Assembly: GCA_965153355.1 (NCBI GenBank)
Contig: OZ231127.1
Coordinates: 86,304,001 to 86,368,000 of the forward strand
Source: Flaccisagitta enflata
Taxonomy: Eukaryota; Chaetognatha; Sagittoidea; Aphragmophora
Direction: 5' to 3'
DNA length: 64,000 nt
Shown: positions 1-64,000 of the stretch, one piece after another
Layout: each line of letters starts with the position of its first letter
How positions within the stretch are numbered: position 1 is the first letter of the stretch
Notes under the pieces: generated by a model
Database searches by the model: none
What the model was told of the DNA's origin: nothing
Seen by the model: only the letters and a program-made list of their open reading frames with translations
Translations under genes and position numbers: made by a program

Positions 1-807
1 ATGGTGACGATGAATATGACGCTGATGATGATGATGATGAACATGATGATGATGATGATGATGAACATGACGATGATGATGATGAATATGACGATGATGA
101 TGATGACAACAGAAAAAAAGACTGCGTTAATGATCATGTTGATAAATGATGACGATTGTAACGATGATGCTGATGACAACCACGACGACGACGCCGATGA
201 CAATGATGATGATGGTAAAGATGATGACGATGGTAACAATGATGATGATGATGATGATTATGATGATGACGGGAAAGAAACTATGATAAGGATGATGTCG
301 ATGGAGATGATGATGATGATTATGATGATGACGCTGATGATGATGATGGTAACAATGATGATGATGATGGTAACTATGATGCTGATGTTTAGGATGATGG
401 CCATAATGTTGTTTATGATGACGACGATAATGTCGATGCGTCTTGTCTTGGTTTAAATGGTCTTTCTTTATACGGTCTTGGTTTATATGGTGTACTATCA
501 TATGGTCTCACTGTATAGGGTCTTACTTTATATGGTGTTACTTTATACGGTCTCACTTTATTAGGTCTACTTAAAACGGTCTCACTTCATAAGGTCTACT
601 TTATACAGTCTCATTTTATAAGGTCTACTTTATACGGTGTAACATGACGACAATGACGACAATGATGACGACGATGATGATGACGATGACAATGATGACG
701 CTGATGACGATGATGATGACGACGACGATGATGAGGACGACGATGTTTACGATGACTATGATGGGGACGACGATGATGATGACGACAAGACGACGATGAT
801 GATGGTA

Positions 808-864
<57 letters not shown>

Positions 865-900
865 TCAATGATGATTACAATGATGATGATGCACTTTTAC
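1..900. repeat. Degenerate GAT/GAC trinucleotide microsatellite with an embedded minisatellite
   Basis: Positions 1-455 and about 645-890 are imperfect (GAT/GAC)n, with a pure (GAT)n run near 810-862. Between about 460 and 640 lies a different array of roughly 17-bp units of the type GGTCTTACTTTATAT/GGTGTTACTTTATAC. Open frames through this region are Met/Asp-rich or Ser/His-rich and are products of the repeat, so no gene is called. Confidence 0.85.
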
Positions 901-916
901 ATCGAAATTATGACGA

Positions 917-1104
917 GTTTCGCGATATTGACGAATGCGTAACCAACCGACCGACCAACCGACCAACGGACGGACACGGCCAATTATAGAGATGCGAGGA
1001 CGCATCTAAAAATAAAACCGTTCGCATTCAGCAATGTGCCGGATGGACGGACCTACTGACCGACCGACACAGCAAGGTGTCGAGTCGTGTGTCCGCGACT
1101 TAAA
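917..1104 (+). repeat. Dispersed hairpin repeat: two 3'-end copies back to back
   Basis: Two tails of the dispersed hairpin family (reference copy at 12,882-13,059). The first ends in stem AGATGCG-AGGA-CGCATCT plus an A-run near 989-1014. The second ends in GAGTCGTGTGTCCGCGACTT plus A-run near 1081-1104. Each is preceded by a (GACC/GACG)n tract. The first has a wholly different but still paired stem. Confidence 0.6.
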
Positions 1105-1105
1105 A

Positions 1106-1990
1106 ATAACGATTGTTTTGAGGGATTTAAAATTCAATGGAAATGGATTTCAGCTTGTATCAATATACCTAAAATGTGCTATTTTCTACCGCATTGTAGA
1201 AAGTTTTAGCGGCTATTGCATACATCAAATCTTCAGTAACTATATCGTCAGTTATTTTCTTGGGGCAACTGCACTCGGGCCGCCCACAACACTACCGGAT
1301 CACGGGCGAGAACCGAAGCGTGCAAATGCAAGTAACAAGGTTTTTACCGATCTCTGCCCTCAAGGTTTCGTCAACAAAATGAGCTTCTCAAGAGAATCGT
1401 AATCTTTTCAAGGTGTTACATCGCAAAGTTTCCCTTCGAGTTCCCTGTTTCATCTATGACGTACTAAAACAAGGCTGTTAGCATCATTCTGAGCAAACTA
1501 GTCGGTCCCTGCCTCCCGGAGCATCGTCAGCAGTATCCGTCTGTTAAAATGTTTCCTTTTTCCCTCTACCGCATTATGCAAATGAACCTTTTGACGCGAA
1601 TGATATCATTATTCTGGTGGCGTAGCATTTATTACGGCGGCGTTTTTATTCCAAGCCGTGAGCTCAGACCAATCGTCATTCCGTTAAATTGAAGTGGCAA
1701 TCATTCGTTTACTACCATCTTCAATAATATTGGAAAACTTGTAATTGGAAATCTTTAAAGTCTGCGTGGCTCTTTACAACCTTTTCCCGGTGTGGGTTCG
1801 GCTCTGTCAATTCTAGTCTTATGTCGGTGTCTGTGCATTGACTTTGGGTTTAGCACTTAATGGATGGTCTCTGTCTGTTTTCCCTTTGGTCTGTCTGTCC
1901 ACCTATCCATCTGTTTGTCGTTCTTTCCGTCTGTCGGTCTTCCGGTTCGTCGGTCTTCCTGTCCGTCGGTCTTTCTCCGATTTCTCCTGT
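1106..1990. other. Non-coding stretch, no feature recognised
   Basis: Unique-looking sequence with no convincing exon, RNA gene or repeat. Open frames are short. It probably lies in an intron or upstream region of the transporter gene, but no upstream transmembrane exon (TM1-3) could be recognised here. Confidence 0.4.
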
Positions 1991-2000
1991 TGCAGGTGTT

Positions 2001-2002
<2 letters not shown>

Positions 2003-2095
<93 letters not shown>
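2003..2095. repeat. (CT)n microsatellite
   Basis: Nearly pure CT dinucleotide run of about 93 bp. Leu/Ser-rich open frames through it are artefacts. Confidence 0.95.
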
Positions 2096-2099
<4 letters not shown>

Positions 2100-2337
2100 T
2101 ACGTGACCATGTGGTTCCTCTTCTGCCTTCTAAGTTCCATCACCCAGTTCATGGAAAGGATTCATTCGTCACTTTCCACTAAAAATTCCTAACGGTAGAA
2201 CCCGTTTCAAGTGTTTCTCGTAACTGACAACATTCAGCCTCACTGTTACAACATTAGGACCTGAGTATTGGCGGTGATTAACGTATCGTCTTTGAAAGGT
2301 AATTCCAGAGACCAAAAGATAAGTGAAGTCTGAGAAA

Positions 2338-2723
<386 letters not shown>

Positions 2724-2992
2724 GAAACAGAGACAAGGAGGCAGACAGACAGAGAGGACACGCAAAGAGATACTTTGACTTTTGCAGGAACTTTGTGCTC
2801 TTCACTGATCACTCGAGTAGAAACAGGACATCTGGCTACGGATAAAATCTGAAAGGGGGACGAGGGGGGGGGGTGCTTGACCAAGGCGGCGTGGCACTGT
2901 GGTTCACAATTTGTGGGCACTTGGGGTTGTGGGAGACAACATGTGGACGTCAACCACGAGGCGAGAGAAAAGTTTCGAAACACGATTGTGTG

Positions 2993-3073
<81 letters not shown>

Positions 3074-3235
3074 CGACAATCCTCACGACACAGGCTACTT
3101 GGCTGCTTGTGTGACTCTGTGTTCCCTCGCGCGCGCGTGTGTGCGTTTGTTTGTTTGTTTGTTTGTTTGTTTGTGTGTGCGTGCATGTGCGTTTGTGTGT
3201 GTATGTGTGTTCGACAATCCTCACGGCGCAGGTAT
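2993..3235. repeat. (GT)n and (GTTT)n microsatellites flanked by a duplicated unique segment
   Basis: (GT)n at 2,993-3,072 and (GTTT)n near 3,147-3,173. The segment beginning GTTCGACAATCCTCACG follows the GT tract near 3,071 and recurs near 3,209, so unique flanking sequence was duplicated together with the microsatellite. Confidence 0.85.
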
Positions 3236-3300
3236 TGGCCTGCTTGGCCTTGTTTTGTCTGATGGATCTTAACGAGGGACTCGAACGTTTTTCCCTTCCA

Positions 3301-3459
3301 AGCAAGGTCGGATATACGGCAATTCAGTCGCGGACGGTTGGGCAGGAGCAGTAATGCAAAAACCGCTCGGAATTCAAAAATGTGACGGACGGACCTACTG
3401 ACCTACCTACCGACCGACCGATACGGCAAGGTGTAGAGTCGCGTGTCCGCGACTAAAAA
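3301..3459 (+). repeat. Dispersed hairpin repeat copy
   Basis: The left part carries the family motifs CAAGGTCGGATATACGGC, GTCGCGGACGGTTGGGCAGG and AGTAATGCAAAAACCGCTCG. Then come a (GACC)n tract and the 3' hairpin AGTCGCG-TGTC-CGCGACT followed by AAAAA. Confidence 0.75.
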
Positions 3460-3728
3460 CGTAACAAATACGCTGTGTGGACCATTTTCAATCCAACGGT
3501 GTGGTTTTTTTCTGGTTCAGGTTGTTTGCGTTTGCACAACGTGCGCGAAGTTCAAACGGATTGGCTTCCTTCGTTCAAATTGACGATTTACCAACTTCGT
3601 CAACACAAAATCCAAAGGTTCAAATTAAGACTATTAAAGAATGCCATATTTTCTCATGAATGCCTCATTTCTTTGTCGGTTTGAACTGCACCATGAGGTT
3701 CGCAACCGCAAATAAAAGTCGACTCTCT

Positions 3729-3746
3729 CCCCCCCCCCCCCCCCCC
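3729..3746. repeat. Poly(C) tract
   Basis: Uninterrupted run of about 18 C after a short CT tract. Confidence 0.9.
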
Positions 3747-3810
3747 GCATCAATTAACTCCGCCCCTATAATATAAATGACACAGATTTAGCATTTTCTC
3801 TTTTTCTTAG

Positions 3811-3841
3811 GAGGACGATTCCGGGTCGCAAACGATATTCT
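3811..3841 (+). CDS. Possible 31-nt microexon upstream of the transporter exons
   Basis: A strong polypyrimidine tract ending in TTCTTAG precedes 31 nt that are followed directly by GTAAGTAGC, a near-perfect donor. The length is not a multiple of three. Its translation cannot be matched to a known part of the SLC6 fold, and its reading phase relative to the next exon is unresolved. It may equally be a chance pair of splice signals. Confidence 0.2.
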
Positions 3842-4062
3842 GTAAGTAGCTTATTCATATACACATAATTGATTTGTCGGATCTGTTGACATGTCTGTCT
3901 CAACTCCCAATTTATTTCAACTTTTGTAAGTGTGTTTCTTTTTCATGGTCTAATTCTCATTTTCCCATTCTCTTTATGAAATTAGTGACTCATTCTTTTC
4001 TTCATTCATTTTATTCAGCACTTATTGGTTGAGTGATCCGTTCATTTATTCATTCCATTGTT

Positions 4063-4070
4063 TTTTCTTT

Positions 4071-4158
<88 letters not shown>

Positions 4159-4210
4159 TTTTTCTTTCTTTCTTTATTTCTTTATATCTTTCTATCTTTC
4201 TTTCTCTCTT
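4063..4210. repeat. (TTTC)n microsatellite
   Basis: About 150 bp of TTTC tetranucleotide repeat with a few TTTA and TCTC variants at its 3' end. It lies in the pyrimidine-rich stretch just before the first recognised transporter exon. Confidence 0.95.
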
Positions 4211-4366
4211 TAAAAATAGTCTTTCACCAAAATAATGAACTCTCTCTTTCCCTTATCCGATCCCACCTATCCACCAGCTTCGCCACTGGCGCCTCCACCT
4301 CACCAGCCACCTCCTCCTCCACTTCCTCCTCTTTCTCTTCCTCCTCGCCACCACGTCTTCCGTGAG

Positions 4367-58146
<53,780 letters not shown>

Positions 58147-58166
<20 letters not shown>

Positions 58167-58236
58167 AGGACAGACAAAGTGATAGAAAGACAGACAAAAG
58201 CAAAACTGACACCGGAGTAGTCTGAATGACAGACAA

Positions 58237-58283
<47 letters not shown>

Positions 58284-58590
58284 AACGCAAATCTGACACC
58301 GGAGTCGTCTGAAGGACAGACAGAGAGACAGAAAGACAGATTGAAGGACTTACTGAAAGACTTATTCATTACTGACATCGGAGTTGTCTGAGAAACAGAC
58401 AAAGAGACAGAAAGACAGACGAATTCATAATCAACATCGGAGTTGTCTGTAGAGAAAGCGAAACAGACAAACAAATGCAAAACTAACAACGGGGTGGTTT
58501 GGAACAAAGAAAGGTCGAGAGACAGACAGATGCAAAAATGAGTCGTTTGAAAGACAGACAGAATTGACAGCGCAGTTGTTTGATAGACAA
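58147..58590 (+). repeat. Exon-edge tandem array 5: six copies of the terminal exon end plus GACA repeats
   Basis: GACACCGGAGTAGTCTGA recurs at about 58,150, 58,209, 58,297, 58,374 (GACATCGGAGTTGTCTGA), 58,433 and 58,486 with growing divergence. Spacers are GACAGACA-type repeats. The stop codon UGA is conserved in the first four. Confidence 0.85.
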
Positions 58591-58611
58591 GATATGGCAT
58601 GAAGCCCAGTG

Positions 58612-58613
<2 letters not shown>

Positions 58614-58673
<60 letters not shown>
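58614..58673. repeat. (GA)n microsatellite
   Basis: A pure GA run of about 60 bp directly abutting the TA-MITE. Confidence 0.95.
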
Positions 58674-58675
<2 letters not shown>

Positions 58676-59089
58676 CTACGCGAATTAAAAAAAAAGACGC
58701 ACTTTTGAATGGTTGATTGCGCCATTGACAATCAAAAAAAAACTAATTGAAATCATAGACCATTTTTAAGCCCTTGAAAAACTCTTTCATTTTGCACCAA
58801 TCTGGTATCTCTATCTTTTTTCGTTTAGAAATGGCATTAGTTTGAGTAAAAATGTTGTCAAATTTGTTTTTGCAGTTCCTTTTAAAAAAATGCAATTCAC
58901 CAAAATGGTGTCTCACTTTAGAGAGCTCCAGCTCCTAAACCGTTAAAGATACAGATCTGGGATTGGTCTAGAATGAAAGATAATTTGAAAATCTTCAAAA
59001 TTATTTTCTCTAATAAATTTTTTCAACAATTTTTAAGTCAGTTTAATCATCAAATAAAAAGGTGCGTCTTTTTTATTTAATTCGCGTAG
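58676..59089. mobile_element. Tc1/mariner-like MITE, 414 bp, TA target duplication
   Basis: Left CTACGCGAATTAAAAAAAAA and right TTTTATTTAATTCGCGTAG are inverted, extending inward to GACGCAC/GTGCGTC. TA lies at both flanks (58,674-58,675; 59,090-59,091). It split a GA/GACA microsatellite. No coding capacity. Confidence 0.8.
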
Positions 59090-59322
59090 TAGATATGAGA
59101 CAGAGACAGAGACAGAGACTTGTCATACTAGGATATACAGACACCTAGGAACCGCATCTATCAGGCCAGACATACCAGATATATACTTACAATAAGAGGA
59201 AAGCTGAGGACATAACGATTGAGCGCTTACATTCGCAATGCATTGCTTTTCCTGCAACTTGTAACTGATAGATTTAGAATTCACTTCAATTTTCTTCGCA
59301 TGTTCGATTTCAAATTAAAGAT

Positions 59323-59465
59323 CTTTAATCGCGGACACGCGACTCTACACCTTGCCGTGTCGGTCGGCAGGTAGATTGGTCCGTCCGTCCGTCCGTCACA
59401 TTTTTAAATTCCGAGCGGTTTTCGCATTACTGCTCCTGCCCAACTGTCCGCGACTGGATTGCTTG
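59323..59465 (-). repeat. Dispersed hairpin repeat copy, minus strand
   Basis: The plus strand reads AATCGCGGACACGCGACTCT, ACACCTTGCCGTGTCGGTCG, a GTCC tract, then CTGCTCCTGCCCAACTGTCC GCGAC. Confidence 0.7.
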
Positions 59466-59798
59466 TTTTATTCCTATAAAATACGTCTTGTCAACTAAAC
59501 TAGTATGAAATTGTCTTTACAATTACAGTTAGGAAAAAACGACATATCACTGAACTTAATCAAAAGTGTTTATTTTTTCATCGTGAACTTTTGATTGTCT
59601 ATGACTAACAGTATTACAATCTCGAAACTTCCCACTAGATTAGGTAATAAGAATGTCTTTGAAAAAGGAATTATTCCATTAGAATGTCAATCTTGTGTAA
59701 CCTAACAGCTCAGACAAATGAATGAATTGAGAGCTGCGTCAAAAATTATGCATTTGATGATCGTTTCTGATGATATTGTATTTAGTCCCGTCTCTTAA

Positions 59799-61281
59799 AG
59801 GAATAAAAACAAGGAACTCGGCGTTTTTGGGGCAAAGCGTGAAAATTTGCATACAGGGTCAGTTTTTCATGCTGAACAAGATAAGATGGGGTACACGTCT
59901 GATTTTTTAGTGTAACCCATTCAAAAACGCGTTTTTTCTTCAAAAAAACACTTTGAAGAGGTGCTGACGCCAAACGAATTGACGAATGACTATAAAAATT
60001 TAGGTGTAGAAAAATATGCCTTTTTTCTACTTGCATGCAAAATTTCAGCAAAATCGGTTCAGTAGAAGCGAAGATATTGCCGTTTAAAGTCTAGGCCTAT
60101 TTTCAAAAAAAGGGCTATGTTTCAATTTTGGGGTAAAATTGTGTTTTTTTGAGCTGGAAGTCTGAAATTGGTTTCACTCATTTATTTTACCCTAATTTAC
60201 CCTAAAAACAAAAAAAAATTGAAAAAATCCATGTTTTTTTTTCATTTTTTGGCCAAAAAAACAAAAAATCAACCTTCAAAATTTAGGCCTGGTTTTCAGA
60301 AAGGGCTAGTGCAAGGAAAATATGAAAATCATTGACGCCCACTCAGGGAATCTATTGTCATAAAGTGTACCAACTTATTCCCAAACTTTCAGAGGGGTAC
60401 ATTAACCCAAAAAGACAAAATTTAATTTCAAAGAATTAAAAAAAAACGACCCAAAATTTCGCATTTTTGGACCCCTAGGGACATTAGGTAACGCTACAGC
60501 CAAACGCTTCAACCAATTTGCCTAAAATTTTGTATGCAAGTCCCTATATATAAGGGGCATATCTGAGCCAAATTTCGGCTTCTTAATCAGACATTGAATT
60601 TTTTCATATATCAAAGAGGGTAAAAAAATGCTAAATTTTCATATTTTTGCTTTAGACTTTGAATTTAAATTTTGTTTTTTTGGGTTAATGTACCCCTCTG
60701 AAAGTTTGGGAATTAGTTGGTACACTTTATGACGATAGATTCCCTGAGTGGGCACCAATGATTTTAATATTTTCCTTGCACTAGCCCTTTTTGAAAATCA
60801 GGCCAAAATTTTGAGACCCAATTTTGTGGTTTTTTGGCCATGAAATGGAAAAAACATGGGATTTTTTCAATTTTTTTTTGTTTTTAGAGTAAATTAGGGT
60901 AATATATGCAAGTGAAATCAATTTCAGACTTCCAGCTCAAAAAAACACAATTTTACCCCAAAATTGAAATATAGCCCTTTTTTTGAAAATAGGCCTAAAC
61001 TTTAAACGGCAATATCTTCGCTTCTACTGAACCGATTTTGCTGAAATTTTGCATGCAAGTAGAAAATAGGCATATTTTTCTTCACCTAAATTTTTATAGT
61101 CATCCGTCAACTGGTTTGGCGTCAGCGCCATTTCAAAGTGTTTTTTGGGCAAAAAAACGCGTTTTTGAACGGGGTACACTAAAAAATCAGACGTGTACCC
61201 CGTCTAGTCTTGTTCAGCACGAAAAACTGACCCTGTATGCAAATTTTCACGCTTTGCCCCAAAAACGCCGAGTCCTTTTCC
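59799..61281. mobile_element. Large foldback element with TTAA flanks, about 1.48 kb
   Basis: Inverted arms of about 600-700 bp (for example GGCAAAGCGTGAAAATTTGC at 59,831 against GCAAATTTTCACGCTTTGCC at 61,240) meet around 60,430-60,650. TTAA lies at both edges (59,795-59,798 and 61,282-61,285), as for piggyBac targets, but the termini (AGGAA.../...TTCC) are not typical piggyBac ends. No transposase. Arms differ by scattered substitutions, so it is not recent. Confidence 0.75.
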
Positions 61282-61619
61282 TTAAATCCTAGACTAATTT
61301 ATTGATTGGTTTATTGATAGATTTCTAATTTGTCTTCTTACATCTTAAAGAAATATTATGCAAAGCATAGAAATGTTATTCGCAATTAATGAACCTTCCA
61401 AGTTTTAGCTTAGTTGAAAACATCAGGGAGCTCGATTTGATAGTTCACTTCTTGCCGTTAGTTAATTGTTTTAATTACTGTTGTCATTTTGTCGGGCGGT
61501 AATTGCAATGCAATCTTTTTCCACTATCTGTCTGGCTTATTGTGTCAGAGTGTTTGTCTGTGTCTATTTGTGTTTTAGTGTTTACATGTGTGACTGTGTG
61601 TTTTAGCATGTGTGTGAAT

Positions 61620-61620
<1 letters not shown>

Positions 61621-61667
<47 letters not shown>
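61621..61667. repeat. (CT)n microsatellite
   Basis: A pure CT run of about 47 bp. Confidence 0.95.
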
Positions 61668-61671
<4 letters not shown>

Positions 61672-61756
61672 GACTTTTTGTTGCATTTTTGGCTGAAAGA
61701 GCAAAGAGATGCAATAAATTGCAATCATGAGCGTCGCTCAGCTGAGCACGTGATTG

Positions 61757-61772
61757 AGAGAGACAGAGAGAG

Positions 61773-61869
<97 letters not shown>

Positions 61870-61886
61870 GACAGAGACAGACAGAG
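61757..61886. repeat. (GA)n / (GACA)n microsatellite
   Basis: GA repeat to about 61,857, then GACAGACAGAG. Confidence 0.95.
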
Positions 61887-62100
61887 AATAAGGTGTCTCG
61901 TCTTTCCGGGGAAATCAGTTTGGCTGCGAAAGTGACACATCTCCAAGAACAAGTTTTTGACCTTTACAAGCTGCCAAGTCATAAGACATTGCAATCTCTC
62001 TAAACTGACTATTGCCTACGTCTTCCACTCACTTTTCTGTCTCTGATTTTCTCTTCCGGTGAAACTCTCTCTGTCTGTCACTCTCTCTGTCTTTCTCTGT

Positions 62101-62106
62101 GTTTGT

Positions 62107-62197
<91 letters not shown>

Positions 62198-62240
62198 TGC
62201 GTGTGTGTGTGTGTGTTTGTTCGTGTGTGTGTGTTCGTGG
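62101..62240. repeat. (GT)n / (GCGT)n microsatellite
   Basis: GT repeat with a GTGC sub-block at about 62,178-62,203. Confidence 0.95.
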
Positions 62241-62244
62241 CACC

Positions 62245-63900
62245 TTCATTTCACATGTTTGGCTCAATATTGGAACTCTTTACACATTGCAAAAGAGTCA
62301 CCAAAGATGACTGGGACTTGTGTGAGCTATGCAAACGGTTAGCCAGCAAACTGCTGGTGTGTTGACTAGCTATGCTGACCCACAATGAAATTTCAAATTT
62401 CCTGAACTTCGAAGGGCTGGGCAAAAACGTTAAGACGGAACTGTAGTCTATACTTTGTTTTCTTTATTTTTCGTGGCCAAGGAAAAAAAGGCAAACAAGA
62501 TAGACAAATGCTTGAATCACAAAAATGGCAATACAAATTTTTTTTTATAAGAACTTCATTTTATGATCAAGTTCAAAGAAAGAGATAATGTTGGAGCTGT
62601 TTCAAGCCTTACGTTCTTATACAAATGGTTCTTATAAAGAAAATAGGTGTATCTCATTTCAACTTCAAATGCGCCCCGGGGTGCTCATTACAAGAAACAC
62701 AATATCAAATAGAATATCACACAACGTCATTTCTACCATTTAGAAAAAAAATTTTGGACGCACCCTACAACATGAAAAACTATATTTTTTTAAAAAAGTT
62801 AAATTAATCTACATCAACAAATCTTCAAGATGGATGCAATCTGGTTTATATAGCTTATATCATTAGGTAATGACAAATAAAAGTTTAAAAACAGTCAATT
62901 CAAAATTTACAACAATTTAAAAGGGGCAAGTAAAACAGTAAAATAATTTTTCAAAATTATTGTATTACGAAACATAATCATGTCTGAGTGTATAAATATG
63001 CTAAAAAAAATTACTTCTCTAAGACACAGCTGAGAATTCTAGCGAAAAAAAAACTCCTATTATTCATTATTATTTTAAGTATAATGATATTGTCACTTTT
63101 TATCTGTAAGTTTTTTTGTTTCCTGAGTGCTTCCAAACTTTTTTCCTAGATAGTAGAACAATAGTTTATTGACAAAATAAGAATTGGTTAAGCACAAGAA
63201 GCATACATTTAGTTTACTCAGTGAGATGAAATTTTAGTTTTTGCCTCTCAAAGATACCGCCTTGCTAATAAGTATACCGACACCTTTAACTAGAGATATT
63301 TCAGCCTCTAGAACAGCTAGAAACTTTTAAAAAAGAATTAATCTTTGTTAAATTATCTTCAAAATAAATGCAATCTGGTTCCTGCAGCTTTACTGAGGAT
63401 ATCTTGGCTTCTAGAAAAGTTAGAAACCTAAAAAAAAAGCATTTTCAATGATCTTCATCAAAAAATCTTTAAGTTCAGCGCAATAAAATTTCTGTAGCTT
63501 TAATTATTAAAAAAATAACAAGCAAAACAATAAACCTATATCTAGAATGATTAGTTCAGCAAAGTTTAAGAGATGTAAAATCATATTATCCTTTACAATA
63601 TAAACAAGCAGTATGGAGTGTTAGAATATAAATAACTTGATTCATCTATAAAGTAAAAATATCTATAAGGTAAAAACATCTATAAGGTAAAAACATAAGG
63701 TAAAAACATAAAGTAAAATTATCTTTAAGGTTAAAACATAAGGCAAAAACCTACTAGCACTTATAGTATAATATGATCAATAATTGGTGAATTAATCAAT
63801 AAATTGCCTAGGTGTCTGTATACTTTTTTGCAAGGTTGTACTATAACTTTAAGTTTCACCACACTAGGCATATCAAAAATATTCTTTTCATGCTTTTGAA
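62245..63900. other. AT-rich sequence with degenerate 110-120 bp repeats
   Basis: Phrases such as ATGCAATCTGGTT(TA/CC) near 62,833 and 63,368, and CTAGAAAAGTTAGAAACCT near 63,412 against CTAGAACAGCTAGAAACTT near 63,308, indicate an old tandem array. A short TCTATAAGGTAAAAAC repeat lies at 63,640-63,735. CCTAGGTGTCTGTATACTTT at about 63,808 shares 16 bp, inverted, with 59,137-59,152. No gene was recognised. Confidence 0.4.
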
Positions 63901-63913
63901 AAGTCAACTATAC

Positions 63914-63998
63914 GGGTTTTCGCATTGGGAAAGTTATCGAGATATTACATAGGGAATATCTAGATAATATCAAGATAATGAACCCAATGCAAAAACCC
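63914..63998. mobile_element. Possible miniature inverted-repeat element at the window edge
   Basis: GGGTTTTCGCATTGGG and CCCAATGCAAAAACCC form imperfect inverted ends of an 85-bp hairpin. The window ends two bases later, so flanks cannot be judged. Confidence 0.4.
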
Positions 63999-64000
63999 CT

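Noticed and set aside
1-456. Long Met/Asp-rich open frame
   Set aside because: Pure product of a GAT/GAC trinucleotide repeat; no domain and no splice context.

Overview
The window is eukaryotic and most likely from an invertebrate animal. It holds an SLC6-type transporter gene split by canonical GT-AG introns, a eukaryotic-type selenocysteine tRNA gene, and dense microsatellites, MITEs and LTR-element sequence. I cannot name the species or phylum.

Layout: (1) About 4.3-25.3 kb, plus one terminal exon near 58.1 kb, is a plus-strand SLC6-like Na+-coupled solute transporter gene. It lacks its 5' exons (TM1-3). Fourteen exons join in frame into 2,382 nt including the stop. Its introns carry (CT)n, (ATTC)n, (GTT)n and other arrays, several MITEs and the tRNA-Sec gene. 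Five tandem arrays sit exactly on exon edges, and each unit contains a piece of exon plus its splice site (or the stop codon). (2) The predicted last intron is about 32.8 kb. It is filled by a MULE-like foldback element (26,764-57,540, 10-bp TSD) into which a 26,007-bp LTR retrotransposon has inserted (30,348-56,354, 4-bp TSD, LTRs identical by eye). (3) About 58.6-64 kb holds a TA-flanked MITE, a 1.5-kb foldback element, microsatellites and AT-rich sequence without recognisable genes.

The giant retroelement is the standout. Its order is LTR - PBS - 4-kb leader - ORF1 (coiled coil) - ORF2 (RING-H2 plus two CCHC knuckles, 1,857 aa) - Gag (2,190 aa) - in-frame UGA - Pol (PR-RT-RH-IN, Ty3/gypsy order) - a 3-kb 3' region with at least two antisense membrane-protein genes - PPT - LTR. 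The leader carries about 40 copies of a short hairpin (CCCGC-NNN-GCGGAG and covarying variants) spread over 2.7 kb. One antisense gene has three exons, a signal peptide, a TM segment and a TATA box. The hairpin array, the RING/CCHC protein and the antisense membrane proteins are the best candidates for undescribed biology here.

A dispersed repeat family of roughly 150-250 bp recurs about 17 times on both strands. It has a covarying 3' hairpin (AGTCGCG..CGCGACT) and an internal (GACC/GACG)n tract.
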